Assembly (NCBI GenBank): GCA_031273295.1
Contig: JAISSD010000287.1
Coordinates: forward strand, 1 to 50,743
Direction of reading: 5' to 3'
Origin: Prevotella sp.
GTDB taxonomy: Bacteria > Bacteroidota > Bacteroidia > Bacteroidales > Dysgonomonadaceae
Length of the DNA: 50,743 nt
Shown here: positions 1-7,644 of the stretch, one piece after another
How the letters are laid out: each line of letters starts with the position of its first letter
Numbering within the stretch: the first letter of the stretch is position 1
Notes under the pieces: generated by a model
What the model was told of the DNA's origin: nothing
What the model saw: only the letters and a program-made list of their open reading frames with translations
Database searches by the model: none
Translations under genes and position numbers: made by a program

Positions 1-379
1 CTGATATTGTCGTGATCTTGACAGGTTTAATATCGCAATATGCTTTGTATAAATATATTGAATATTCAAGCGCTGTAAAAATGCGACAGTTTATTCTGTG
101 CCAAGTCAGGAGTTCTGAATTTTAAAAATAAATTCAGTCAGGAATGTATCGCCCGATAGAAAAAACAAGACAACTTTCGCCTGCATCCCGTCAAGTATGC
201 ACCCCTACAGGATGCAAGGCGCAGAGACGCCTGTTTCGTTCTACCGGGCGACACAAAAACGCGGGATTCGTAGAGACAGGGCGCGCCACGTCTACCGGCA
301 GGCCTGAAAGCCCCAATCCTGCCGGACTTTCGAATATTCTACATACCTGAACAATTTTATGATCATGCACGGCACACTG
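1..379. other. Intergenic region with interspersed repeat fragments
   Basis: I see no convincing gene here. An open frame at 144-350 has no family resemblance and lies on repeat-like DNA. The stretch around 182-275 (a 'gcatccc...ctacaggatgc' motif followed by 'gacgcctgtt' and 'ctaccgggcgac') recurs in related form at 16970-17030, upstream of the polysaccharide operon, and more weakly near 13845 and 47250. The likeliest reading is a dispersed non-coding repeat. Confidence 0.5.
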
Positions 380-415
380 AAAAAGGAGTTACATTTCTAA
401 ATGCAACTCCTTTTT
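380..415 (-). terminator. Rho-independent terminator after rplI
   Basis: An 11-bp perfect stem (AAAAAGGAGTT paired with AACTCCTTTTT) encloses a short loop. Read on the minus strand it ends in a run of T and lies about 30 nt past the rplI stop codon. It would end the rpsF-rpsR-rplI transcript. Confidence 0.8.
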
Positions 416-443
416 CTATCAATCGGTTAATTCCTTATTTTCG

Positions 444-887
444 TTATTCGGAGACTACTTCAAAAGGTATCTCCACCGAAATCTCTTTGTGAAGCTTAAC
501 GACTGCCTTGTAAGCGCCTACTTCTTTCACTGCATCTTTGATGATGATCAGTTTTCGTTCCACATTGCAGCCCAATTTATCAAGAGCTTCCGCAATTTGA
601 ATATTGGTTACGGAACCGAAGATAGTACCGGTAGAGCTTGTTTTTGCTCCGATAGTAAGCGACACTCCTCCAAGTTTGGCAGCCAAAGCCTCGGCGTCTT
701 TTTTGATTTTTTCAAGTTTATGAGCGCGTTGCTTCAGATTCTCGGCCAAAACTTTCTTTGCAGACTCTGATGCTATCACGGCTTTGCCCTGAGGTATGAG
801 GTAATTACGTCCGTAACCGTTTTTTACAGTTACGATTTCATCTTTATATCCCAAGTTAAGGATGTCTTCTTTCAATATTATTTGCAT
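444..887 (-). CDS. rplI: 50S ribosomal protein L9
   Basis: This is ribosomal protein L9, a structural protein of the large subunit that binds 23S rRNA through its N-terminal domain. The 147-residue length is normal. The N-terminal signature is present ([16 protein letters not shown] followed by [16 protein letters not shown], about residues 1-36). The charged helical linker (about 40-75) and a C-terminal domain ending in EIPFEV are also clear. It is the last gene of the minus-strand rpsF-rpsR-rplI operon, 20 nt after rpsR, and is followed by a hairpin terminator. The ATG start agrees with the family N-terminus. Confidence 0.98.
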   Translation of the reverse strand: MQIILKEDILNLGYKDEIVTVKNGYGRNYLIPQGKAVIASESAKKVLAENLKQRAHKLEKIKKDAEALAAKLGGVSLTIGAKTSSTGTIFGSVTNIQIAEALDKLGCNVERKLIIIKDAVKEVGAYKAVVKLHKEISVEIPFEVVSE

Positions 888-907
888 TTCTTTTTCCTCC
901 TTGTTTA

Positions 908-1174
908 TTATTTCATTAAGTCTGTAACGTAAGGAAGCAAAGCCAGATGGCGGGCTCTTTTTACAGCTTGTGCAACACGGCGCTGGAATTTAAGAGATGT
1001 TCCGGTAATACGGCGAGGAAGGATTTTCCCCTGTTCGTTAAGGAATTTCTTCAAAAACTCAGGGTCTTTGTAATCTATATACTTGATGCCGTTCTTTTTG
1101 AAACGGCAGTATTTCTTTTTCTTGACGTCAACTGAAGGCGGAGTCAAATATCTGATTTCTGATTGCTGTGCCAT
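908..1174 (-). CDS. rpsR: 30S ribosomal protein S18
   Basis: This is ribosomal protein S18, the partner of S6 in the small-subunit platform. It has 88 residues, with the family core [18 protein letters not shown] (about 20-37), then [17 protein letters not shown] and the basic C-terminal helix [10 protein letters not shown]. It lies between rpsF (3 nt between the two coding regions) and rplI, in the standard bacterial order, so the three are surely co-transcribed. Confidence 0.98.
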   Translation of the reverse strand: MAQQSEIRYLTPPSVDVKKKKYCRFKKNGIKYIDYKDPEFLKKFLNEQGKILPRRITGTSLKFQRRVAQAVKRARHLALLPYVTDLMK

Positions 1175-1177
1175 AAT

Positions 1178-1534
1178 TTAGTTCTCCTTTACTACTTCTT
1201 TTTTAGGTGATTTTAGATTTCTTCTCTTCTGTGCGTATTCGTGCGCAAACTTATCCTGACGGAAAGTCAAGAAGCGGATCACACGTTCGTCACGGCGGAA
1301 GTTGATTTCCAGTTTAGCGATAACAGACGGATCAGCATCAAACTCTAACATCGCGTAAAAACCGGTGGATTTCTTCTGAATCGGATAAGCCAGTTTGCGA
1401 AGTCCCCAGTTTTCCTCGCTTACTATTTTCGCCCCTTCGTTGGTCAAAATAGTTTTGAATTTATCTACCGTTTCCTTCATCTGTACATCAGACAAAACGG
1501 GAGTCAAAATGAAAACGGTTTCGTAATTGTTCAT
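1178..1534 (-). CDS. rpsF: 30S ribosomal protein S6
   Basis: This is ribosomal protein S6, which assembles with S18 on 16S rRNA. It has 118 residues and opens [16 protein letters not shown], the typical first beta strand. The conserved [19 protein letters not shown] block lies at about 62-80 and [11 protein letters not shown] at about 98-108. The basic C-terminal tail is variable in the family. It is the first gene of the operon and follows an exact Bacteroidetes-type promoter (1582-1612, minus strand), leaving a leader of about 40 nt. Confidence 0.98.
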   Translation of the reverse strand: MNNYETVFILTPVLSDVQMKETVDKFKTILTNEGAKIVSEENWGLRKLAYPIQKKSTGFYAMLEFDADPSVIAKLEINFRRDERVIRFLTFRQDKFAHEYAQKRRNLKSPKKEVVKEN

Positions 1535-1581
1535 AAATTAAATAATTAGAAATTAAACATATCATTTTTGCAAATGAGGTG

Positions 1582-1612
1582 CAAAGATAGAGCTTTTTAT
1601 TAATATAACAAA
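1582..1612 (-). promoter_or_regulatory. Promoter of rpsF-rpsR-rplI
   Basis: On the minus strand this reads TTTG, then exactly 19 nt, then TATCTTTG, which matches the Bacteroidetes consensus TTTG-N19-TAnnTTTG at every fixed position. It lies about 48 nt upstream of the rpsF ATG. Confidence 0.85.
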
Positions 1613-1632
1613 TGCTAAAGCTCTAAAAAATC

Positions 1633-1676
1633 TTTGACAGGCGAACTTCTTGTCTTACATTTGCATGCAACAAGAA
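1633..1676 (+). promoter_or_regulatory. MarR gene promoter with overlapping palindromic operator candidate
   Basis: TTTG (1633-1636), a 19-nt spacer and TACATTTG (1656-1663) form an exact Bacteroidetes promoter. Two dyads overlap it: a perfect 10-bp palindrome TTGCATGCAA at 1661-1670, and outer arms TTCTTGT (1647-1653) and ACAAGAA (1670-1676). Dyads across the -7 box and start site are where a MarR dimer would repress its own gene. The promoter is seen directly; the operator role is inferred. Confidence 0.7.
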
Positions 1677-1698
1677 AGCCATATAAGAGTAACCGCAA

Positions 1699-2181
1699 AT
1701 GAAAAATGAAGAAGTATTCAGCCTGGACGAGGATTTAGACCTCATCTTCCCCATTATAAACGGAAAAGTGTCGATGGCAATCAACCGCATGATGCACCGC
1801 AACCTGCGTAAGGAAGGGCTTGACATTACCCCCGAACAATGGACCGTGCTGGCATTCCTTTGGCGCGAAGACGGCGTGACCCAGCAGACTTTATGTAATT
1901 CGACATTCAAAGATAAACCGAGCATGACGCGCCTGATAGACAATCTGGCTAAACAAGGCCTCGTATATCGTAATGCCTCTGCCATAGACAGGCGTTCCAA
2001 TTATATATTTCTCTCCGACTTGGGCAAATCAATAAAAGAACAGGCCAACAAAGCCGTACACCGGACAATGGAGGCCGCGCTGGCAGGCATTGATGAAAAC
2101 GGGCTAAAGCAAGTACGTTTCCTGTTGGCGGCCGTTTTCGGTAATATAAGGGAGGCCCTGAAAGATTCTAACCGCTATTAG
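1699..2181 (+). CDS. MarR-family transcriptional regulator
   Basis: This is a 160-residue winged-helix regulator of the MarR family, which binds palindromic DNA as a dimer. The family core is visible: ITPEQWTVLAFLWREDGVTQQTL (helices 2-3, about 43-65), the recognition helix region DKPSMTRLIDNLAKQGLVYR (about 73-92), and the wing with the DRRSNYIFLSDLGK motif (about 98-111). It diverges from the ribosomal operon, and its promoter carries a palindrome that may be its own operator. The C-terminal 14 nt overlap the end of the convergent glycosyltransferase gene. The effector and target genes cannot be told from sequence. Confidence 0.9.
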   Translation: MKNEEVFSLDEDLDLIFPIINGKVSMAINRMMHRNLRKEGLDITPEQWTVLAFLWREDGVTQQTLCNSTFKDKPSMTRLIDNLAKQGLVYRNASAIDRRSNYIFLSDLGKSIKEQANKAVHRTMEAALAGIDENGLKQVRFLLAAVFGNIREALKDSNRY

Positions 2182-3055
2182 AATTCGACAAATGCGTCAT
2201 TAATTTGTCACGCAACTTTTCAGAGACAGGATACCCGAATTTTCGGGCAAAGAAAGCTTCCGAACCGACAATGTTCTCGTAGTCCCTTTCATCCAGATTT
2301 GCGGGAGATAGCCCGTCACGGTGTTCCCATAACATGAACCTCAGATTCTTTTTGGCTACCTTTTCTCTAAAGGGAGAATTCATCAGTATGGAATGGAGGA
2401 GTATTTCTTCGGCGCAAAAAGTGTATTTATACGCCTTGAGAACATGCGGATATTTATCGAGAAAATCAAGGAAGTATTCCACCGCGGGGCGAGTAAGCGT
2501 CCAATATGTGGAACCGCCGTAGAGGTCTTGCAATTCGGACGGCAGCTTCCGCTTGTATCCCGCTATCTTCTGCACCAGTATGAATGCTTTGATAAATACG
2601 CGTTGCCAACTCTTCGCGTCGAATATTTCATATAGATTGTAGTATACGACTCTGTTCAGCCCTCCTTCCAGCCAGGTTTTAAGAGGCAATGGACAGGCGG
2701 AAATGAATTCTGTTCCGTAGTTCTCTTGCAAATATCCGGTTATCCGGTGCGGCGATTTTACAGGAAAATCCTGTCCTGTGATCAGGTGGACATAATCTGC
2801 ACTTTTATCCTTGACACATTCCCGCGCCAGAAGCAGGATGGCTTTAAGATGATCGATACTGCCCCAGTTAACTTTGTATTCGCGGGAGACAAGTCTAACT
2901 GTTGGCCTGGACGCCAGCGCTTTAATATCGGGATCAGCGATCCGGCTCTTCCTGTCTATATGGATATAGAACGAATAGTTTTCGTCAAAAAAATCTATTA
3001 TTTCGCGTAATTGCTGCGGATACTTGTATGCCGTTATCAATATAGCGTGTTTCAT
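2168..3055 (-). CDS. Core-2/I-branching-type glycosyltransferase (GT14-like)
   Basis: This 295-residue protein resembles the beta-1,6-N-acetylglucosaminyltransferase (GT14) family. Visible hallmarks are an N-terminal AILITAYKYPQQL strand, the YSFYIHIDRKS motif, YVHLITGQDFPVKSP (about 87-101), GGSTYWTLTRPA (about 179-190) and FCAEEILLHSILMNS (about 211-225), which carries the acidic pair typical of the catalytic site. There is no signal peptide or membrane segment, so it probably works in the cytoplasm on an envelope glycan. The acceptor is unknown. It is a lone gene, convergent with the MarR gene. Confidence 0.85.
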   Translation of the reverse strand: MKHAILITAYKYPQQLREIIDFFDENYSFYIHIDRKSRIADPDIKALASRPTVRLVSREYKVNWGSIDHLKAILLLARECVKDKSADYVHLITGQDFPVKSPHRITGYLQENYGTEFISACPLPLKTWLEGGLNRVVYYNLYEIFDAKSWQRVFIKAFILVQKIAGYKRKLPSELQDLYGGSTYWTLTRPAVEYFLDFLDKYPHVLKAYKYTFCAEEILLHSILMNSPFREKVAKKNLRFMLWEHRDGLSPANLDERDYENIVGSEAFFARKFGYPVSEKLRDKLMTHLSNSNSG

Positions 3056-3409
3056 CCTTTTAATTTTTAACCGGCATTTCGCACCAAATAAATTCCTGAA
3101 AAAAAGCCAGAGAACAAAAAAATAACATACCTGGCCAATAAATCATTAAAAATGACTGTATTGACAAATATCTCCGAATCAATGAACAGGCAAAAATATT
3201 AAAAAGTATTCAGAGCTGCAAACAAAATACCAGATTTCCTGGCCTCCCGGCAAATCAGGATGACAGCAAAGGGGGGAAAAAACGGTCAGATTGAAGGAAA
3301 GAAAAAAGGTTTGTGTCGGGTTGTCGACATATCTTCCGGTATTTTGTCATCCGCCCAATGACCATATTCTTGAAAAGTTCAAACAGATTCCAAATCAAAA
3401 AGAGATATA
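3056..3409. other. AT-rich intergenic stretch
   Basis: There is no supported gene between the glycosyltransferase start and the first toxin-antitoxin promoter repeat. The DNA is AT-rich with scattered stops in all frames. Confidence 0.5.
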
Positions 3410-3453
3410 AAATGTTCCATAAACAAGAGATAAACAAGTATATTTGTAAAATA
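3410..3453 (+). repeat. 44-bp direct repeat, copy 1, carrying a -7 box
   Basis: This 44-bp sequence is repeated without mismatch at 3945-3988. It contains TATATTTG (3439-3446), a match to the Bacteroidetes -7 box, and lies 23 nt upstream of the ParD-like antitoxin gene. It therefore appears to be a duplicated promoter region. Confidence 0.85.
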
Positions 3454-3476
3454 AAACTATAAGAAAGAAGTTTGGT

Positions 3477-3704
3477 ATGACAACATTAGAACTGGAAAAC
3501 AAAAAAGCGTCCTTAACAAGGAAAATATTAAATATAGATGATGAAACATTGTTGGATGAACTTGCAGGGATTATCGAGCGTTTCAATCGGCACGCCCTCC
3601 CCTGTCAATATTCCATAGAAGAACTAAAAGCCGGTATACCTGCATTTTTGAATGATATAAAAGCCGGTAAAACCATACCCCATAATACAATAAAAAGAAA
3701 ATGA
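3477..3704 (+). CDS. ParD-like antitoxin of a RelE/ParE-type module
   Basis: This 75-residue acidic protein resembles small antitoxins found in Bacteroidetes beside RelE/ParE toxins. An N-terminal helix (TTLELENKKASLTRKILNID) is followed by a variable middle and a C-terminal SIEELKAGI...KAGKTIPHNTIKRK segment that would wrap the toxin. It overlaps the next gene by 4 nt (ATGA), so the two are translationally coupled. The partner toxin is truncated, so this antitoxin may now be an orphan. The family match is by eye and moderate. Confidence 0.7.
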   Translation: MTTLELENKKASLTRKILNIDDETLLDELAGIIERFNRHALPCQYSIEELKAGIPAFLNDIKAGKTIPHNTIKRK

Positions 3705-3883
3705 AGCTGCACTGGTCGCAAGAAGCAAAAGATAATCTTGATTCCATATATGGTTATTACTTCGTTAAATCACCAACCATTGCTTGTCGTATCCACAACT
3801 CCATAATAGATGAAACTGAAAGGCTGTTAACAACAATTTTGAACGCCTTCATCAAAGACACCTTGTTACAGATACAAAAATAA
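3701..3883 (+). pseudogene. Truncated ParE/RelE-type toxin
   Basis: The first 45 residues (MKLHWSQEAKDNLDSIYGYY, then SPTIACRIHNSIIDETERLL) fit the N-terminal half of a ParE-type gyrase-inhibitor or RelE-type toxin. The protein then runs into an unrelated tail (TILNAFIKDTLLQIQK) and stops at 60 residues. Relatives have about 95-100 residues, so the C-terminal strands that carry the active or target-binding residues are missing. The deletion lies just upstream of the second 44-bp repeat. It is most likely inactive. Confidence 0.7.
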
Positions 3884-3944
3884 AAGCTTGTCACAAATCA
3901 AAGAGCCACAACCAAATCAAATCAAAAAACATTAAGCGCCGGTC

Positions 3945-3988
3945 AAATGTTCCATAAACAAGAGATAAACAAGTATATTTGTAAAATA
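3945..3988 (+). repeat. 44-bp direct repeat, copy 2, carrying a -7 box
   Basis: This is identical to 3410-3453. Its TATATTTG (3974-3981) lies 55 nt upstream of the HigA-like gene. Two unrelated toxin-antitoxin operons thus share the same promoter segment. Recombination between the copies would delete the ParDE-like locus. Confidence 0.85.
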
Positions 3989-4035
3989 TATAAAGATATT
4001 AACTTGGCAGCAGCCATCAATATCCAACTATTCTT

Positions 4036-4548
4036 ATGGATCCAATAATAGATATAATAAAAGGTATTCATCCCGGTATCTTTCTTGACCGGGAATTAAA
4101 GAAGAGAAAGATGACGAAAAGCCGCTTTGCGTTATCTATTGATGAATATCCTCAATCCTTGGTTGCGATAACCAAGGGCAAGAGACGGATGAATCCCGGG
4201 CTTGCATTGAAGATAGAGAATGCTTTGAACTTTGAAGAAGGATTCTTTATGATACTGCAAGTGTATTATGATATGGCCCGAATTAAAAAGGAAAAGTACA
4301 GGGACTATCATCCGGATTTGACAAAAATAAATCCGACTCTGTTCTGGGATACAAAAATAGAAAATATTGATTGGGTAAAAAATAAACGCTCGGTTATCCG
4401 GCGGGTTTTTGAACGGGGAAATGAACAGGAAAAAGCGGAGATCTTTCGGTTCTATGGAAAAGATACTATAAATGAAGCTTTAAATTTTTATAATGATATC
4501 AAGCCTTCTGTCAGAGATAAAGCAAATAAATTTCTATCAGAGGTATAA
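4036..4548 (+). CDS. HigA-like helix-turn-helix antitoxin
   Basis: This 170-residue protein begins with a HigA/VapI-like helix-turn-helix domain: IHPGIFLDRELKKRKMTKSRFALSI (about 11-35) resembles the HPGEIL.eEL...gms..elA opening of plasmid antidote proteins. KGKRRMNPGLALKIENALNF (about 48-67) completes the fold. The C-terminal half is helical and charged and may hold the toxin-neutralising part. The next gene, 4 nt away, is an AbiEii-type nucleotidyltransferase toxin. I therefore read it as the antitoxin and autorepressor of that pair, although classical AbiEi antitoxins have a different domain build. Confidence 0.75.
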   Translation: MDPIIDIIKGIHPGIFLDRELKKRKMTKSRFALSIDEYPQSLVAITKGKRRMNPGLALKIENALNFEEGFFMILQVYYDMARIKKEKYRDYHPDLTKINPTLFWDTKIENIDWVKNKRSVIRRVFERGNEQEKAEIFRFYGKDTINEALNFYNDIKPSVRDKANKFLSEV

Positions 4549-4552
4549 GACT

Positions 4553-5194
4553 ATGCTATACTACAATACGATTACTCCTTTGCTATGTACATCATTAAAC
4601 AAGTTGATGTTAGCCGGCATATTGAAACCGTTCAGACTGGTTGGTGGTACTGCATTAAGTTTGCAGCTTGGGCACAGGGAGTCTGTTGATATTGATTTGT
4701 TTACGGATTATGAATATGGCAGTATTGATTTTGAGGCTATAAAAGATTATTTGGACGAAGCCTTTCCTTATGTTTCCACATCTGAAATTGATTTGGTCGG
4801 ATTTGGAAAATCTTTCTATATCGGAGATTCTGCTTCTAATTATATCAAGCTGGATTTATACTACACAGATCCTTTTATCCGTCCTGTAAAAGAGGTTAAT
4901 AATATTCGATTGACAGATGTTGAGGATATTATAGCAATGAAGCTGGATGTGTTCTCCCGAAATGGACGGAAGAAAGATTTCTGGGACTTGCATGAGTTAT
5001 TAAATAGTTATAGCATTGACCTGATGCTTTCATTCTATACAGAACGTTACCCTTATGCCGGAAATGAGAAAGAAGTTATTAATAATCTCACACAGTTTGA
5101 TTTTGCAGAAAACGATCCGGATCCAGTGTGTCTAAAAGGGAAATACTGGGATTTAATTAAACTTGATTTTGTTGAAGCCATAAATACAAAATAA
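4553..5194 (+). CDS. AbiEii/AbiGii-family nucleotidyltransferase toxin
   Basis: This 213-residue protein has the AbiEii/AbiGii nucleotidyltransferase signature: RLVGGTALSLQLGHRESVDIDLF (about 27-49) holds the GG motif and the metal-binding DxD. Downstream are YIKLDLYY (about 100-107) and IAMKLDVFSRNGRKKDFWDLHELL (about 124-147), the lysine/arginine block typical of the family. AbiEii toxins transfer nucleotides to block growth, often as an anti-phage response. I placed the start at 4553, just after the antitoxin stop. An upstream in-frame ATG at 4493 lies inside the antitoxin gene and adds residues not expected in the family. Confidence 0.88.
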   Translation: MLYYNTITPLLCTSLNKLMLAGILKPFRLVGGTALSLQLGHRESVDIDLFTDYEYGSIDFEAIKDYLDEAFPYVSTSEIDLVGFGKSFYIGDSASNYIKLDLYYTDPFIRPVKEVNNIRLTDVEDIIAMKLDVFSRNGRKKDFWDLHELLNSYSIDLMLSFYTERYPYAGNEKEVINNLTQFDFAENDPDPVCLKGKYWDLIKLDFVEAINTK

Positions 5195-6315
5195 TGCCTT
5201 AAAAAAGCCTTTGTTAAGATGGGATATAAAAAACGGGTAACTACTCAGGTCAAAAAACAAGGGATGGATTCACACCTCTCAATCTTCCAAGCATATACCG
5301 TTATAAATTGTTTATTCCTCATGCCATAATATAGTGCTTGTCGAGACGTTTGTCTCAAAAACAATTGCATTCCATACTGAAAAGATAACGCATTTTTAAC
5401 AAAATAAATTTAAAAAAGATGTATAGATACTATTGGTTCAATATAACGGGGATGCACAGGCGGAATTTCAACCTCTTGGCGGACAGTACGGGAATGCCCG
5501 CCACATCATGCAATACCTGACCGCAATACCTGCAATAATCAGCGCCATGTTCTATTATCCCGTCCGGGCGAAAGCTCATTGACAGGGTTGGTGCCCGCAT
5601 TAACCTCCCGGCTTCTTCCCGATTTTTGAGGTAATGAGTCCCCTATCATTTTCATGCAGCACGCAGTGCGGTATTTCAATTGAGCGGAAAACAAGACAGT
5701 TAGAAGCTCTTACGGAAAAATTAAAAACGGCTTGAGAGGGATGTTACATAAGAGAGGTTGGAGGACTATATGATTCTTTGCTACTGAGTCCCCAAACGAT
5801 GAATCGCCACCCGCAAAAAGTAACTGGAAAACAAGGCCTTAGCGGATTGCCATAAATTTAGTTTTATCAATAAAATCAGGTGGATATGAGGTTTTTGCAC
5901 TCCAAAATTTTTAACGCAAAGAATCCACAAAATCTGCAAAAGAAATTCTTTGTGTCCTTTGTGATACACTTTGCGCCCTTTGTGTTAAACGGATTTTCTT
6001 GCAGTGCAACAATTTGAATTGCTTTGCTTTGCGCCCTTTGTGATATACCGTGCACGGCATGGTTTTGTGCATGGATAGTATATGGTAAAAAATCTCATTT
6101 TTACCTAATTCCAATAAACAAAACAACCCCGGACACAAGCATCCACCACCTTGAATACTTTCAGTCAATCCATTAGTCAGGCTTACTTTTGTTCTGCATT
6201 CATGTTAATGCAGAATAATCCGCAAAACTAAAAAAGAAACTGCATCCGGAAAGTCACAGTCACAGTCGCAGTCGCAATTACGCTAAAGCCAATAATGGTT
6301 GCGGTTGTCATCGTA
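5195..6315. repeat. Non-coding repeat mosaic A
   Basis: This is 1.1 kb without a credible gene, built from dispersed repeats. A solo 14-nt end GTAACTACTCAGGT (5237-5250) matches the terminal repeat of the MITE-like element at 41.4 and 45.7 kb. A 'ttgtttattcctcatgcc' motif lies at 5308-5325. The segments at 5630-5664, 5728-5788 and 5890-5990 recur in the same order at 10830-11080. CTTTGTG-rich runs cover 5945-6045, and a 'gcacggcatggttttgtgca' motif near 6053 recurs at 16140 and, inverted, near 11140. Open frames here (for example 5911-6168) merely read through these repeats. Confidence 0.8.
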
Positions 6316-6747
6316 TCACCGCAACACTATTAACTTCCATAATTCCCCGGCGCTCAATACCGGAAGATCCGATGTTTTAAAATCTTTTTTATTCCTGGTT
6401 ACGATTATATCCAATTCGTGCTCTAAAGCCGTGTAATATTGAATGGCGTCTTCAAAATTACTGAAATCAGAAGCTAACGCCAACTCCAGAATTTTGTCAT
6501 CCAGAGGCAGTACCCGCACAAATGGTTTAAACTTTATTAAATTTTCCCGTATTTCATCCTGATTCAAATATTTCGATAAGATATACTGTGCATTTGCAAA
6601 AGACAAAGCGGAAATATAAAATTGAAAGCGTGTCCCGGCGCCATCTGCCAATGTGAATAAATTTTGAGTATCCCGATAGAAGCTTTCCCTTTTAGCGAGT
6701 AATTCAATAATTATGTTCGTATCAATTAAAAACTTGTTGTAATCCAT
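6316..6747 (-). CDS. PIN-domain ribonuclease toxin (VapC-like)
   Basis: This 143-residue PIN-domain protein probably cleaves RNA with metal ions. The first catalytic aspartate sits in FLIDTNIIIELLAKRE (about 6-21). Later acidic positions appear in DFSNFEDAIQYYTALEHELDIIVTRNKKDF (about 94-123), the usual C-terminal PIN pattern. It lies 2 nt after an 80-residue gene on the same strand that resembles the DUF6364 antitoxins, so the pair is a VapBC-like type II toxin-antitoxin module. The length is normal and nothing looks broken. Confidence 0.88.
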   Translation of the reverse strand: MDYNKFLIDTNIIIELLAKRESFYRDTQNLFTLADGAGTRFQFYISALSFANAQYILSKYLNQDEIRENLIKFKPFVRVLPLDDKILELALASDFSNFEDAIQYYTALEHELDIIVTRNKKDFKTSDLPVLSAGELWKLIVLR

Positions 6748-6749
6748 AA

Positions 6750-6992
6750 CTATGAATATTTTTTGTCCAAATAATCCCTGTAATTCTTCCGTTCTTCCAT
6801 TACTGCATCAGGAATAACCCCTGTAAGGCTCTTGACCAAAGGACTCGTTTTATTTGAAACAGAGGAATTTCCTGTAAGAGTATTCAAATAGTTCTCAATG
6901 AGTTTGGACAAACCGGTCTTGAGAGTCCTGGCGTAATATCCGGCATCTTCAACTGTATCCCTATTCAAATTCAATGTCAATTTTGTATTCAT
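6750..6992 (-). CDS. Antitoxin of the PIN module (DUF6364-like)
   Basis: This 80-residue protein opens MNTKLTLNLNRDTVEDAGYYAR, the pattern of the DUF6364/ribbon-helix-helix-like antitoxins: a short beta strand then a helix ending in GLSKLIENYLNTL (about 27-39). The lysine-rich C-terminus (AVMEERKNYRDYLDKKYS) would bind the toxin. It is the first gene of the pair. A perfect 12-bp palindrome TATTACGTAATA at 7033-7044, about 40 nt upstream, is a candidate operator for autorepression. Confidence 0.75.
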   Translation of the reverse strand: MNTKLTLNLNRDTVEDAGYYARTLKTGLSKLIENYLNTLTGNSSVSNKTSPLVKSLTGVIPDAVMEERKNYRDYLDKKYS

Positions 6993-7032
6993 AATAATCT
7001 TTTATATATTCATACGTGTAAATGTAATTATT

Positions 7033-7044
7033 TATTACGTAATA
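7033..7044. promoter_or_regulatory. Palindrome upstream of the PIN module
   Basis: TATTACGTAATA is a perfect dyad about 40 nt upstream of the antitoxin start, the expected place for an antitoxin operator. The function is inferred from position only. Confidence 0.4.
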
Positions 7045-7644
7045 TTATGAAATAGATTATCAAATTTTCTTAATTTTTTTTACAAAGAACCCGTTCTTCT
7101 TTTTTCTTGTGTATTTTGCGCCTTGCTTTGCGCTCTTTGCGTTTAAAGAAATTCTTTGTAACCGCAACATAAAGTTTTCCCGCAAAGTACGCAAAGTTTA
7201 AATTTTTTACAGTCCATCTACAACCCGCTTTATTCTTGACTGTTGTCATACCATCGCCATACTCTCTACGCATGAACCGGCAAAACCGGATACGAAAACT
7301 TTGATACCGTATCGAATTCCTATTTAGATCATCCCATGTAATCACTGAATGATAGTATATTATATCACACTCAGGCATTGCGGCGGATACTCGCATTTCA
7401 TAACTATTGCAGATTAAAAGGCGGAATATTGCAAATTAATTTTATCTTTGTATCCGAAGGGGGCGTCGACTTCCGGCGTCAATTCAAGAATTAAAAATGA
7501 AGAATGCGTCAGGTTTGACCCGCTTTTGTTTTGTCGATCGCTAATCGTAAAGTCTTGATTTTTTTTAGACAGGATGGAAGTAAAAAAACGTTACCCCGTT
7601 GACTGATGACTGAAAAAGCGGCCCGTAACCGAAAAACGGATAAA
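7045..7644. other. Intergenic stretch with a CTTTGCG repeat
   Basis: No gene is supported. At 7110-7200 lies a block of 'gcgctctttgcgttt' and 'cgcaaagtacgcaaagttt' type repeats, related in style to 41240-41330. An open frame on the minus strand (7070-7396) reads straight through this block, is highly basic at its end and has no family look, so I left it out. Confidence 0.5.

Noticed and set aside
144-350. 68-codon open frame at the left end
   Set aside because: No family resemblance, arginine-rich low-complexity translation, and it lies on DNA that recurs as a non-coding repeat at 16970-17030.
5781-6168. Two minus-strand frames within mosaic A
   Set aside because: They read through CTTTGTG repeats and are not kept in the matching segment at 10.8-11.2 kb.
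7070-7396. 108-codon minus-strand frame with a lysine/arginine-rich end
   Set aside because: The end is produced by the CTTTGCG repeat block; there is no domain pattern and no start context.
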